Assembly: GCA_947573385.1 (NCBI GenBank)
Contig: CANPFP010000012.1
Location: 1 to 36,334, forward strand
Direction: 5' to 3'
Length of the DNA: 36,334 nt
Source of the DNA: an uncultured Bacillota bacterium
GTDB taxonomy: Bacteria; Bacillota; Clostridia; Oscillospirales; Oscillospiraceae
Shown piece after piece: positions 16,379-24,213 of the stretch; position 1 is the stretch's first letter, and each line of letters opens with the position of its first letter. Under the pieces are notes generated by a model. It saw nothing but the letters and a program-made list of their open reading frames with translations, did no database searches and was not told the origin of the DNA. A program made the translations under genes and the position numbers.

Positions 16379-17083
16379 TTAATCTGGTAAAACAAATTTA
16401 TATCCGACTCCGCGCATATTTTGAATGTAGTCTTTATCGACAGTGGCCAACTTCTTTCGGAGTTTCTTGATCAGTGATTTTACAGCTTCATCCACAGCTA
16501 CAGTGGGTTCATCATCCCAGATATGGCTGTAAATCTGTCCACGGGAAAATACCTGACCAGGATAAGCAGCGAGGCAGTGCAGCAAGTCAAATTCTTTACG
16601 ACTCAATTCCAGCGGTTTACCATCCACCATAACTTGTCTGTATCGGGGACTGATGATCAATTCTGCCCCACGGATAAGAGGCTGATGTTGTTCATGATTA
16701 ATGTCTGAATCAATATATAATCGCATCAAGGCGTTTGCCTGTGCAACACAAACCTCTATATTCAGCGGTTTTTCGAGATAAGTATCTGCACCTGCATTGA
16801 GAAGCGTAATGATTTCCTCCGATGTTAAAGGAGCAGTAAGTACTAAAATTGGAGTGTGGTTCGTACACCGCATTGTTTTGAGCAGTTCCATACTGTCTAT
16901 ATCATCAAGTTGGATATCCAGAATAACCAGACAATAATCCTGCTTCATATAGCTGGTCAGTGCTTCCACCGCAGATGTTATGCAGCACACCTCTGTCAAG
17001 CTATCCCGTAAGCCTTCTCATATACTCTGACATGTGGCTAAATCATTATCCACAACTAATATCTGTCTCTTTATGCGGATCAC
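16379..17083 (-). pseudogene. OmpR/VanR-family response regulator interrupted by an in-frame TGA
   Basis: The frame from a GTG at 17083 encodes QILVVDNDLATCQS, the first strand and acidic pocket of a receiver domain, and meets TGA at 17020-17018. The same frame then continues open for 206 residues: phospho-acceptor Asp in CLVILDIQLDD, the conserved Lys in YLEKPLNIEV, and a C-terminal winged helix (LELSRKEFDLLHCLAAYPGQ, LIKKLRKKLATV, MRGVGYKFVLPD). Read through, the protein would be about 235 residues, normal for the family. As it stands only a receiver lacking its acidic pocket could be made, for example from a TTG at 16999. No partner histidine kinase is adjacent. Base composition is more AT-rich than the flanking recombinases. 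Confidence 0.85.
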
Positions 17084-17401
17084 CCCTTATTTGGTTTCAG
17101 TCAAATGTCTTATTTTAAGTAGACCAGATCCTTTTCAAAAGCATATTCATTCCCCCAAGCCTCCAATGTAATAAGAGAGGTCTTTGCCACATTGATGCCC
17201 TCTACTGTCCCTTTAGAAACGGTAACTGCCGACTTTTGTCCCTTCCACAACAGGGTTATAAGCTCAGCTTACTCCACGCCTTAGAGAGATTGGGGCAGAG
17301 CCTTAGCTTGCCACCCAGTATCTACAGGCCGCCGTACAGATAGCGTCTCAAGCAGTTGCCCCTTTCGGCTTAATTCTCTCATTCAGAAACAGCAGAAATA
17401 A
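17084..17401. other. Junction between recombinase module and fructan locus
   Basis: No intact gene is seen in these 318 bases. A leftward open stretch of 53 codons (17110-17268) reads like a real protein end (ELITLLWKGQKSAVTVSKGT and ending DLVYLK) but has no start, and a stop precedes it directly. I do not recognise it; it is probably the 3' remnant of an element gene. The rest is featureless. Confidence 0.45.
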
Positions 17402-18943
17402 TCAAGGCCGTGTGTACTGTTCCAGCGACATGAACTGTACGCTATTTTCTTTCGCAAACAATTGAATCGGCTTGCCGCTGGCACCATACAGGCGGACAGT
17501 CAGGGCCGCCACGCCGTCAATGTAGAAGATACCTACAGAGCCCTCCTGAATGTAGGTGAAGGAATAAATCTCACCCGGCTGGAGCTCCGCTGCCGTCTCA
17601 GTGATTAGGGTGTCACCCTCATTGAACCAAAGCTGGAGTTTATGTTCAGCGGGATTGACCGCAATGAACTTGTTTAATCCGGGGTTGCCGTCAAAGTCAA
17701 AGCTCAGGCCGAATATGCCCTCTTTCTCATAACAGAACTCGCCTTGGATCAGAAAGCTCTCATAGCAGGTAAAGGTATCCATATAGACGTAGGAATCCTT
17801 AGCCTTCACAAGCACCTCTGGTTTCTTTACTGACAGCAATCGGCGGGCGGTAAAGCCCTCCGCGACAGAATCCACCGGCGCCAGCGCCAAATCCCCGTTT
17901 TCTTTCTGAATGATTTTCTGCACCGCCAGATTGCCCGCCCAGTCGGTAACGCCCATGGTGGAAAACATCACCTCAGACCGGCGGGCCCAGCCCACCATGT
18001 AGGAATTTTCTCCGTCCTCCACATGCTTGGCGGCGTAGAACAGTTTGCCGTCCAGACGTTTGGCCTCTCCATAGGGGCCGTAGGGGGTGTCGGAAGCGGC
18101 AAACCAAAGGGTATCGTCCTGGCCCGAGTAGGTGAGATACCAGGTGTTGCCTAGGCGGAAGGTGTCGCTGCACTCCAGATTCCAAAAGCTCTCGGTGGGG
18201 TCGGAAAAGATGATGCCGTCATAGGTGCTGGTCTGCAGGTCGGCGCTCAGAGTAAACTTCAAGATCCGGGCCACGCCGTCTTGAGCGGCGGTTACCGTCA
18301 GGGTGATACTCCCGCTGTCAGGATCGTAGTAGGCCTGGGGGTCGCGGAAGTCCCGCTTCTGGCCCAGTTCCTCGGGCGGGATCAGTTCCCAGTCCGGCAG
18401 CTTTGTAAAAGCCAAGGGGCTGTCCCCCTCCGCCACCAGAATTTTTTCTTTAAACTCCATGGGCCCATCGGTGTGGCCGGTGTAGAACAAATAGTATTTC
18501 TCACCCACCTTTACCACGGAGCCAGTGCCGATCCAGTCATCCTGAGCGCCCGGGGTAGACTCCAGAATCGCCTCGTCATATTCGATGTAGCGGACAAAAT
18601 CCGTGGTGGTGGCCAGATAGAGGGAATGGTTGCGGGAATCGCCCTTATCCTTCAGGTAGTAGATGTAATAGACGCCGTCCTCATAGAAGGGCATAGTGTC
18701 CCCCACATAGGGCTGCTCGCCTCCATCCAGGGCGGGCCGGAAATAAGCCCGATAGTTGTAAGCCGCCTCCTGCTGCTCCGGCGTAGTCAGTTGGGAAAAA
18801 TCTTTGTCATTTCCAGGGTCGGCAAAGCTGTCGTCTCCATTGGAATTTTGTCCGCAGCCGCTGAATAAAAAAATGGTCAATAAAAACAATACCAAGCAGA
18901 TTGGCGCAGCCCCAATATTCATTCCAGCTTTTTCCTTCCGCAT
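17402..18943 (-). CDS. GH32-like beta-fructosidase lipoprotein
   Basis: This 513-residue secreted protein has a lipoprotein signal peptide (lipobox LFSGC, Cys30), a short Asp/Gly/Ser linker, and a five-bladed propeller of the GH32/GH43 type. An R-D-P motif lies at residues 200-202 (KRDFRDPQAY) and an acid/base Glu candidate at E257 (WNLECSDTF). The usual nucleophile motif W-M-N-D-P-N-G is replaced by GDTMPFYEDG, with Asp82 as the candidate nucleophile, so it is a divergent member. A C-terminal beta-sandwich follows. Outside the membrane it would trim fructans or fructosides for the transporter. The ATG overlaps the fructokinase stop by one base behind GGAGG; a GTG one codon earlier is also possible. 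It is the last gene of the operon. Confidence 0.85.
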   Translation of the reverse strand: MRKEKAGMNIGAAPICLVLFLLTIFLFSGCGQNSNGDDSFADPGNDKDFSQLTTPEQQEAAYNYRAYFRPALDGGEQPYVGDTMPFYEDGVYYIYYLKDKGDSRNHSLYLATTTDFVRYIEYDEAILESTPGAQDDWIGTGSVVKVGEKYYLFYTGHTDGPMEFKEKILVAEGDSPLAFTKLPDWELIPPEELGQKRDFRDPQAYYDPDSGSITLTVTAAQDGVARILKFTLSADLQTSTYDGIIFSDPTESFWNLECSDTFRLGNTWYLTYSGQDDTLWFAASDTPYGPYGEAKRLDGKLFYAAKHVEDGENSYMVGWARRSEVMFSTMGVTDWAGNLAVQKIIQKENGDLALAPVDSVAEGFTARRLLSVKKPEVLVKAKDSYVYMDTFTCYESFLIQGEFCYEKEGIFGLSFDFDGNPGLNKFIAVNPAEHKLQLWFNEGDTLITETAAELQPGEIYSFTYIQEGSVGIFYIDGVAALTVRLYGASGKPIQLFAKENSVQFMSLEQYTRP

Positions 18944-19923
18944 CACAGTCCACCTCCATCTCCGCTCATAAGAGCTTCCACCTCTGCCTGTTCTGGCATG
19001 GAGCGGATTGCTCCCTTTCTGGTGGTGACAAGATAAGCGGCGGCGTTAGCGAAGCGCAGCATGTCGGTCAGATCCGCTTCTGTCAAATTTTCTGTGCCGT
19101 GTTCCAGAACAAAGTTCAGCACGCAGGCGCAGAAAGTGTCCCCCGCGCCGGTGGTCTCGATGGTGCCGCCCAGCTTGACGGCGGGAACAAACACCCGCCT
19201 GCCTCCGTAGTAGGAGCAGCTGCCCTCTGCCCCGGCGGTGACGTTCAAAATGCGGATGTTGGGGTACTCCGCCTGAAGGACAGCGGCGCCCTTGTCAAAG
19301 TCCGTCTGGCCGGTCATAAACTCCAGCTCATTGTCGGCAATCTTCAGCACGTCGCATTGCCCCAGCCCCCAGGCGATCTGCGCCCGGGCATCCTCCAGAC
19401 CGGCCCACAGGGGCGGGCGGAGGTTGGGGTCAAAGGACACCAGAGCTCCGGCGTCTTTTGCGCAGGCCACTGCCTTTTTGGTGGCCTCGCGCACGCCGGG
19501 ATGGGTCATGGACAGAGTGCCGAAGTGGAAGACGCGGCTATTGGCGATCACATCCTCCGGCACCTCATCGGCGGTAAGCAGCATATCAGCGCCGGGGTCG
19601 CGGTAGAAGGAGAAATCCCGGTCGCCGTTGGCGAAGGTCTGCACAAAGGCCAGGGTCGTGTGGGCGGCAGGGTCCATCACCAGATTTGTCAGGTCGATGC
19701 CGGCCTGTTCCACCACCCCGCGGAGCTGGCGGCCAAACATATCCTCCCCCACCTTGCCCACAAAGGCGGTGGCCTTCCCCAGCTTTTGCAGCATGGCCAG
19801 CACATTGCAGGGCGCGCCGCCGGGGTTGGCCTCCAGCAGCGGATTTCCCTGTTCGCTGACTCCATTCTGCGTAAAGTCGATCAGCAGCTCTCCAAGGGCC
19901 ACAACGTCGAATTTTCGATTCAT
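18943..19923 (-). CDS. scrK: PfkB-family fructokinase
   Basis: The product would phosphorylate fructose at C6 with ATP in the cytoplasm, feeding glycolysis. The 326-residue sequence has PfkB signature 1 (NPGGAPCNVLAMLQKLG, near residue 33) and signature 2 with catalytic Asp262 (TTGAGDTFCACVLN). The start VVALGELLIDF is typical of fructokinases. It lies between two GH32 genes with 9 bases to the upstream gene and one base of overlap to the downstream gene, which supports fructose over ribose or 2-keto-3-deoxygluconate as substrate. Substrate assignment rests on context and similarity. Confidence 0.9.
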   Translation of the reverse strand: MNRKFDVVALGELLIDFTQNGVSEQGNPLLEANPGGAPCNVLAMLQKLGKATAFVGKVGEDMFGRQLRGVVEQAGIDLTNLVMDPAAHTTLAFVQTFANGDRDFSFYRDPGADMLLTADEVPEDVIANSRVFHFGTLSMTHPGVREATKKAVACAKDAGALVSFDPNLRPPLWAGLEDARAQIAWGLGQCDVLKIADNELEFMTGQTDFDKGAAVLQAEYPNIRILNVTAGAEGSCSYYGGRRVFVPAVKLGGTIETTGAGDTFCACVLNFVLEHGTENLTEADLTDMLRFANAAAYLVTTRKGAIRSMPEQAEVEALMSGDGGGL

Positions 19924-19932
19924 TTCTGCCTC

Positions 19933-21426
19933 CTATTCCCCGTCCAGATCGTACTTTTCAATGTCCATGGTGACCTCCCCGTCAGCAAAGAACCGAAAGC
20001 CGTCGGCGGACAGATCGGTATACATGGTCGCCGACAGGGTCTGCTCGCCGTGATTGACAAAAATCTCTACGCTGAAGCGGTCCAGGATCATACGGAAGGT
20101 GATATTCCCCCCGTTTTGGGGGACCTTACACCTCCGCTGGTGGATGATGGCCCGGCGTGAGCCGGAGAATTTGCGGTCGATTTTCAGAACGGACTCATAG
20201 GGCCGGAAGCTGATCGCTGTATGGTAAGTATCGTCCTGCCCGAACCAGACGGAGAATTTTTTATAAATATGTTCCTCATCGCCGGGCCTCAGGGTGATGG
20301 TGACGTCAACCTTTCGGCCCTTGATCCCTTCCAGGGTCAGCTCTCCCTGGAAGTCTACATTTTGATAGGAGACACGTCCGCTCCGTAGCCCGTCCAGCTC
20401 ACGGACCGGACACTGATACAGCCGGCCATTTTTGATGGACAGCTCCCTGGGCACCGTCATCTGTCCAAACCAGGGGGCTTTCAGGGATGCGATGGACAGG
20501 GTGTCCCAGTTCTGCATCCAGGCGATCATGATCCGCCGGCCATCGGGGGCCAGCAGGGTCTGGGGGGCGTAGAAGTCGATGCCGTAGTCAATGGCCTGGT
20601 CGCGCTCCTCCTGGAAGGTCTTGCTCTGCTCATCAAAGCTGCCAATCAGGCACAGGGTCCCGTTGCCGTTGTGGTACTCGAACCCACTGGGCAGCATATC
20701 CTGGGGGCTGGTCAGAAGGACATATTTCCCGTCCAGCTGGAAGAAGTCCGGGCACTCCCACATCAGGCCGAACCTGTTTTTGTTTTCGGCCAGCACACTC
20801 TCGAACTTCCAGTGGAACCCGTCCGGGCTGGAGTAAAGGAGGATCTGGCCGCTGCCGTCGGCCGGGCGGTTCCCCGCCACGCAGCGGTAGGTCCCATCCG
20901 CCTCCCGCCAGATTTTCGGGTCCCGGAAATCCACCTTGCTGCCGCCCTCGGGGATGTCCTCGCCGGTCAGGACCGGATTGCCGGGGTACTTCTCATAGTT
21001 CACGCCGTCTCCCACCGCGACGCACTGGGTCTGCCTGTCGTCACTGGTCCCGTCCGGCAGCTTGGGCCCGGCGGAGACACCCGTATACATCAGCAGCTGC
21101 CGGCCGTCAGCCAGCTCCACCGCGCTGCCGGAAAAGCACCCGTCCTTGTCTGCCGGCGTATCCGGGGCCAGGGCGGCCGGGAGATACTCCCAGTGGAGCA
21201 GGTCCTCACTGACCGCGTGCCCCCAGTGCATGGGGCCCCATTTGGATTCGTAGGGGTAATACTGATAAAACAGGTGGTATTTCCCCTGGTAATAGGAAAA
21301 GCCGTTGGGATCGTTCATCCATCCCACCCGGGAAGACAGGTGGAACAAGGGGCGGGCCTGGGGCGGGATTAGCTGCTCCGCGATCTCCTCATGCCTCCGC
21401 GCTTCCCTTAAAATGTTACTGCTCAT
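19933..21426 (-). CDS. GH32 beta-fructofuranosidase / sucrose-6-phosphate hydrolase
   Basis: This 497-residue glycoside hydrolase cleaves terminal beta-D-fructosyl residues from sucrose or fructo-oligosaccharides. All three GH32 landmarks are present: nucleophile Asp39 in WMNDPNGF, the R-D-P motif at residues 168-170, and acid/base Glu224 in WECPDFF. A C-terminal beta-sandwich with MILDRFSVEIFVNHGE closes it. No signal peptide is seen, so it acts inside the cell on imported oligosaccharides. I chose the ATG at 21426 (GGAGG 5 bases upstream) over a longer frame from 21471. Because import here is by ABC transporter and not PTS, unphosphorylated fructo-oligosaccharides are the more likely substrate. 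Confidence 0.93.
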   Translation of the reverse strand: MSSNILREARRHEEIAEQLIPPQARPLFHLSSRVGWMNDPNGFSYYQGKYHLFYQYYPYESKWGPMHWGHAVSEDLLHWEYLPAALAPDTPADKDGCFSGSAVELADGRQLLMYTGVSAGPKLPDGTSDDRQTQCVAVGDGVNYEKYPGNPVLTGEDIPEGGSKVDFRDPKIWREADGTYRCVAGNRPADGSGQILLYSSPDGFHWKFESVLAENKNRFGLMWECPDFFQLDGKYVLLTSPQDMLPSGFEYHNGNGTLCLIGSFDEQSKTFQEERDQAIDYGIDFYAPQTLLAPDGRRIMIAWMQNWDTLSIASLKAPWFGQMTVPRELSIKNGRLYQCPVRELDGLRSGRVSYQNVDFQGELTLEGIKGRKVDVTITLRPGDEEHIYKKFSVWFGQDDTYHTAISFRPYESVLKIDRKFSGSRRAIIHQRRCKVPQNGGNITFRMILDRFSVEIFVNHGEQTLSATMYTDLSADGFRFFADGEVTMDIEKYDLDGE

Positions 21427-21489
21427 AGGAACCTCCATCATTGCACACGCCCGCCATAGAGGGCGTTTCATTCTGACCTTTTTAAAACG

Positions 21490-21515
21490 CCCCCGCCCCC
21501 ACAGGGGGACGGGGG
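21490..21515 (-). terminator. Very GC-rich hairpin between binding protein and GH32 genes
   Basis: Two runs of five C pair with two runs of five G around a 3-base loop (21490-21500 with 21504-21515, one bulged base), followed leftward by CGTTTTAAAAAG. It lies inside the operon just after the binding-protein gene, so it is probably a partial terminator or an RNA 3'-end stabiliser that raises binding-protein output over the enzymes. Confidence 0.65.
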
Positions 21516-21549
21516 AACGTAGGAACGGCAGCTCTCTGCCTGGGAATGC

Positions 21550-23226
21550 TTACTTCTGGGCCTCCAGATAGGCGTCGAAATACTTCTGATACAGGGCCAC
21601 ATACTCGTCCAGCTTATAGGACTGGAGGTCGGCCTGGAACTGATCCCAGTCGGCGTCGGAGAAGCCCTCCAGGACGGCGCGGGCCTTGAACTCGTTGATG
21701 CACTTGCCGATATCGGCGCCCAGGTTGGAATCGGTCACGGAGTCCTCCTGGGTCATGAAGAAGCTGGGCAGGCAGTATTTGGCGGTGCAGACGGGGGTGT
21801 AGATCTCCTTGATCCAGTCCAGGCGGTAAGCGGCGTCATCGGGCAGAGTGACGTACTCGCCGTAGTAGCTGTCCAGGATGGCCAGAGGGCCGTTGACGCT
21901 CTCGGCTTCCCGGACCTCCACGGGGGACTTGTCGCCCAGAGGGGCGTGCTGGAGCATGGGCTCGCCCTTGGCGTTGGTGCCCATGGTGAAGATGTCGAAG
22001 CCGTCATCCTCGCCATAGGTGCCCCAGTTGTTCTGGGGGGACTGGAGGGGAGCGTACATCTGGTCCAGCCAGGCGCAGACCAGGGCGGGATTCTCGGCCA
22101 CGGAGGTGACAACGCAGCGGCCGCGCTGGAAGCCGGAGGTGTAGGAGGCGGTGGCGGGAGTGAGGTTCACGGTGTCAGCCTTCAGCATGGGCAGGGGCGC
22201 CCAGCCCTCCAGGGAGGGGGCGACATTACCCACGTCCCAGGTGAAGCAGACACCGTAGCGGCCGCTCTTGCCCTTGGCCACGTAGGTGGACCAGTCCTGG
22301 GTGAAGGCTTCCACGTCGATGAGCTTCTCCTCATACAGCTTGTGCAGCCAGGCGGTGCCCTTCTTGAAGCCCTCGGAGGTGGCCACGCTGACCACCTTGC
22401 CCTCGTCGGTCACGGCCAGGTGCTTCCCGGCGTCGGGGTCGCCGTAGCCCTCGCCAAAGCCGTTGATGAGGATGAAGGGGTCCTGGCCGCCGTCGTTGAC
22501 GATGCAGGACATGGGGATGATGTCGCCGTCGATGTTGAACTGGGCTTTCAGGGCGGCGGCGTTGTCACGGAAGGCGATGAGGACGGCCTCGAACTCGTCC
22601 ACGGTGGTGGGCATCTCCAGGCCCAGGAAGTCCAGCCACGCGGTGTTGATGAAGGGCATGTTGCCCAGCAGCTGGATGGCGGTGTTGTGGTAGCCCAGCT
22701 GCTCGATCCAGGGCAGGCCCCAGATGTGGCCCTCCGAGTCCCTGCACATGGCCTCATACTCAGGCACCTGCTCAAAGACCTTTTTCAGGTTGGGCATATA
22801 CTTGTCAATATAGTCCTCCAGGGGGATGATAACGCCCTGCTTGGAGTACTTCAGCAGATCGACCTCGCCAAAGCCTGCGTCGAACACGAAATCGGGCAGG
22901 GTCTTGGCGTTGGACATCTCCAGCTGGATGGTGTCGCCCCACTGGTCTTTCTGAATGGCCCGCCACTCCACATGGACGTTGGTCTGCTCCTCCAGGCGCT
23001 TGAAGATGGTGCGGTTGTTGGGGTCGGACTCGGTGCCGGCGGGGAACTGGGTCAGGCCCTTGATGGTGGCCTTTTCCGCCAGGGGCATGGCCACCTCGGC
23101 GGGGTCTACCTCCAGGCCCTTGCTGTTTCCGCCCAGCTTGTTGCCGCCGCCGCAGCTTGCCAGCAGACCTGTAGCCATGACCAGTGCCAGGGCGAGGGAG
23201 ATGCTCCTGCGAAAGAACTTTTTCAT
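21550..23226 (-). CDS. Sugar ABC transporter substrate-binding lipoprotein (large, LplA-like)
   Basis: This 558-residue extracellular lipoprotein has signal peptide MKKFFRRSISLALALVMATG and lipobox LASC with Cys25. The mature part shows the features of large family-1 carbohydrate-binding proteins that pair with LplB/LplC-type permeases (FKRLEEQTNVHVEW near residue 60, YSKQGVIIPLEDYIDKYMPN). It captures the oligosaccharide and delivers it to the two permeases encoded upstream in the operon. I chose the ATG at 23226, with AAGGAG 9 bases upstream. Neighbouring GH32 and fructokinase genes point to fructo-oligosaccharides. A hairpin follows the gene. Confidence 0.93.
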   Translation of the reverse strand: MKKFFRRSISLALALVMATGLLASCGGGNKLGGNSKGLEVDPAEVAMPLAEKATIKGLTQFPAGTESDPNNRTIFKRLEEQTNVHVEWRAIQKDQWGDTIQLEMSNAKTLPDFVFDAGFGEVDLLKYSKQGVIIPLEDYIDKYMPNLKKVFEQVPEYEAMCRDSEGHIWGLPWIEQLGYHNTAIQLLGNMPFINTAWLDFLGLEMPTTVDEFEAVLIAFRDNAAALKAQFNIDGDIIPMSCIVNDGGQDPFILINGFGEGYGDPDAGKHLAVTDEGKVVSVATSEGFKKGTAWLHKLYEEKLIDVEAFTQDWSTYVAKGKSGRYGVCFTWDVGNVAPSLEGWAPLPMLKADTVNLTPATASYTSGFQRGRCVVTSVAENPALVCAWLDQMYAPLQSPQNNWGTYGEDDGFDIFTMGTNAKGEPMLQHAPLGDKSPVEVREAESVNGPLAILDSYYGEYVTLPDDAAYRLDWIKEIYTPVCTAKYCLPSFFMTQEDSVTDSNLGADIGKCINEFKARAVLEGFSDADWDQFQADLQSYKLDEYVALYQKYFDAYLEAQK

Positions 23227-23288
23227 ATCGATTCTCCTTTTTATGATAGTTGTGGTTGGCACGCTTTACGTTTCTTGAAAAAGGGGCC

Positions 23289-24194
23289 TTATCCCTTCAC
23301 GGCGCCGGCCATAATGCCGTTATCGAAGTACTTTTGGAAGAAGGGATACATGATCATCAGGGGAATGCTGGAAATAATGATGGTGGCGTACTTGAGCAGC
23401 TCGGCCAGCTGGGCCCGCTCGGCGGTGCTCTGGATATCGGAGACCATACCGGCCTCAGGCTGGCTCTGGATCAGGATGGAACGGAGGACCAGCTGCAAAG
23501 GCTGCTTAGCGGGGTCCTTCAGGTAGATCATGGCGTCAAAGTAGCTGTTCCACATGCCCACGAAGTTCCACATGGAGATGGTGGCGATGATGGGGGTGCA
23601 GACGGGGATCAGGATCTTGAAGAAGTAGGCCATTTCGGTGGCTCCGTCAATGTCCGCCGCCTCCTGGAGGTCCCGGGGGATGCCCTGGTAGTAGGTGCGG
23701 GCAATAATCATGTTCCACACGTTGAAGGCGCAGGGCAGCAGGATGGCCAAGGGGTTGTCCAGCAGGTTGAGGTCGTTGATCAGCAGGTAGGTGGGGATCA
23801 GGCCGCCGCCGAAGAACATGGTGATGACAAAGATCACATTGAAGAAGCCTCTGCCCCGGAAATCGGGCCGGGACATGGGGTAGGCGGCCAGCAGGGTGAC
23901 GACCCCGCCCAGGATGGTGGCTTCGATGGAGTAGAGCAGGGCGTTCTTGAAGCCCACCCAGATCTGGGCGTTACCCAGCACCCGCTCATAGGCCATCAGC
24001 GTCCACTTGCTGAAGTCGAAGGTCACGCCCTTGTTCTGGAGGGTAATGGGGTCGATGAAGGACGAGAGGATGATGTAGATGATGGGGAAAATGATGGCGG
24101 CCAGAAACAGGCCAAGGATGGTATATGCCACGATCAGGAGGGCCCTGTCGCCGGCGGACTGCCGGGCAAAGGCGCTGCTTTTTTTATGCTTCAC
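23289..24194 (-). CDS. Carbohydrate ABC transporter permease, LplC/YtcP type
   Basis: This 301-residue membrane protein has six predicted helices and the EAA loop that contacts the ATPase (DLQEAADIDGATEMAYFFKI). Its C-terminus (FFQKYFDNGIMAGAVKG) is the hallmark of LplC/YtcP-type permeases. The start codon is GTG at 24194 behind GGGGAG; an overlapping ATG is out of frame and stops after four codons. It forms the membrane channel with the permease encoded 19 bases upstream. No ABC ATPase gene is present in the locus, so a shared MsmK/UgpC-type ATPase must be supplied from elsewhere. Confidence 0.93.
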   Translation of the reverse strand: MKHKKSSAFARQSAGDRALLIVAYTILGLFLAAIIFPIIYIILSSFIDPITLQNKGVTFDFSKWTLMAYERVLGNAQIWVGFKNALLYSIEATILGGVVTLLAAYPMSRPDFRGRGFFNVIFVITMFFGGGLIPTYLLINDLNLLDNPLAILLPCAFNVWNMIIARTYYQGIPRDLQEAADIDGATEMAYFFKILIPVCTPIIATISMWNFVGMWNSYFDAMIYLKDPAKQPLQLVLRSILIQSQPEAGMVSDIQSTAERAQLAELLKYATIIISSIPLMIMYPFFQKYFDNGIMAGAVKG

Positions 24195-24213
24195 ACATTC
24201 TCTCCCCTTTCTG

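Noticed and set aside
21946..23526. Long rightward open frame (526 codons) opposite the binding-protein and permease genes
   Set aside because: It is antisense to a lipoprotein gene with clear signal peptide and family motifs; composition (runs of Gly, Val, His) is typical of a GC-rich shadow frame.
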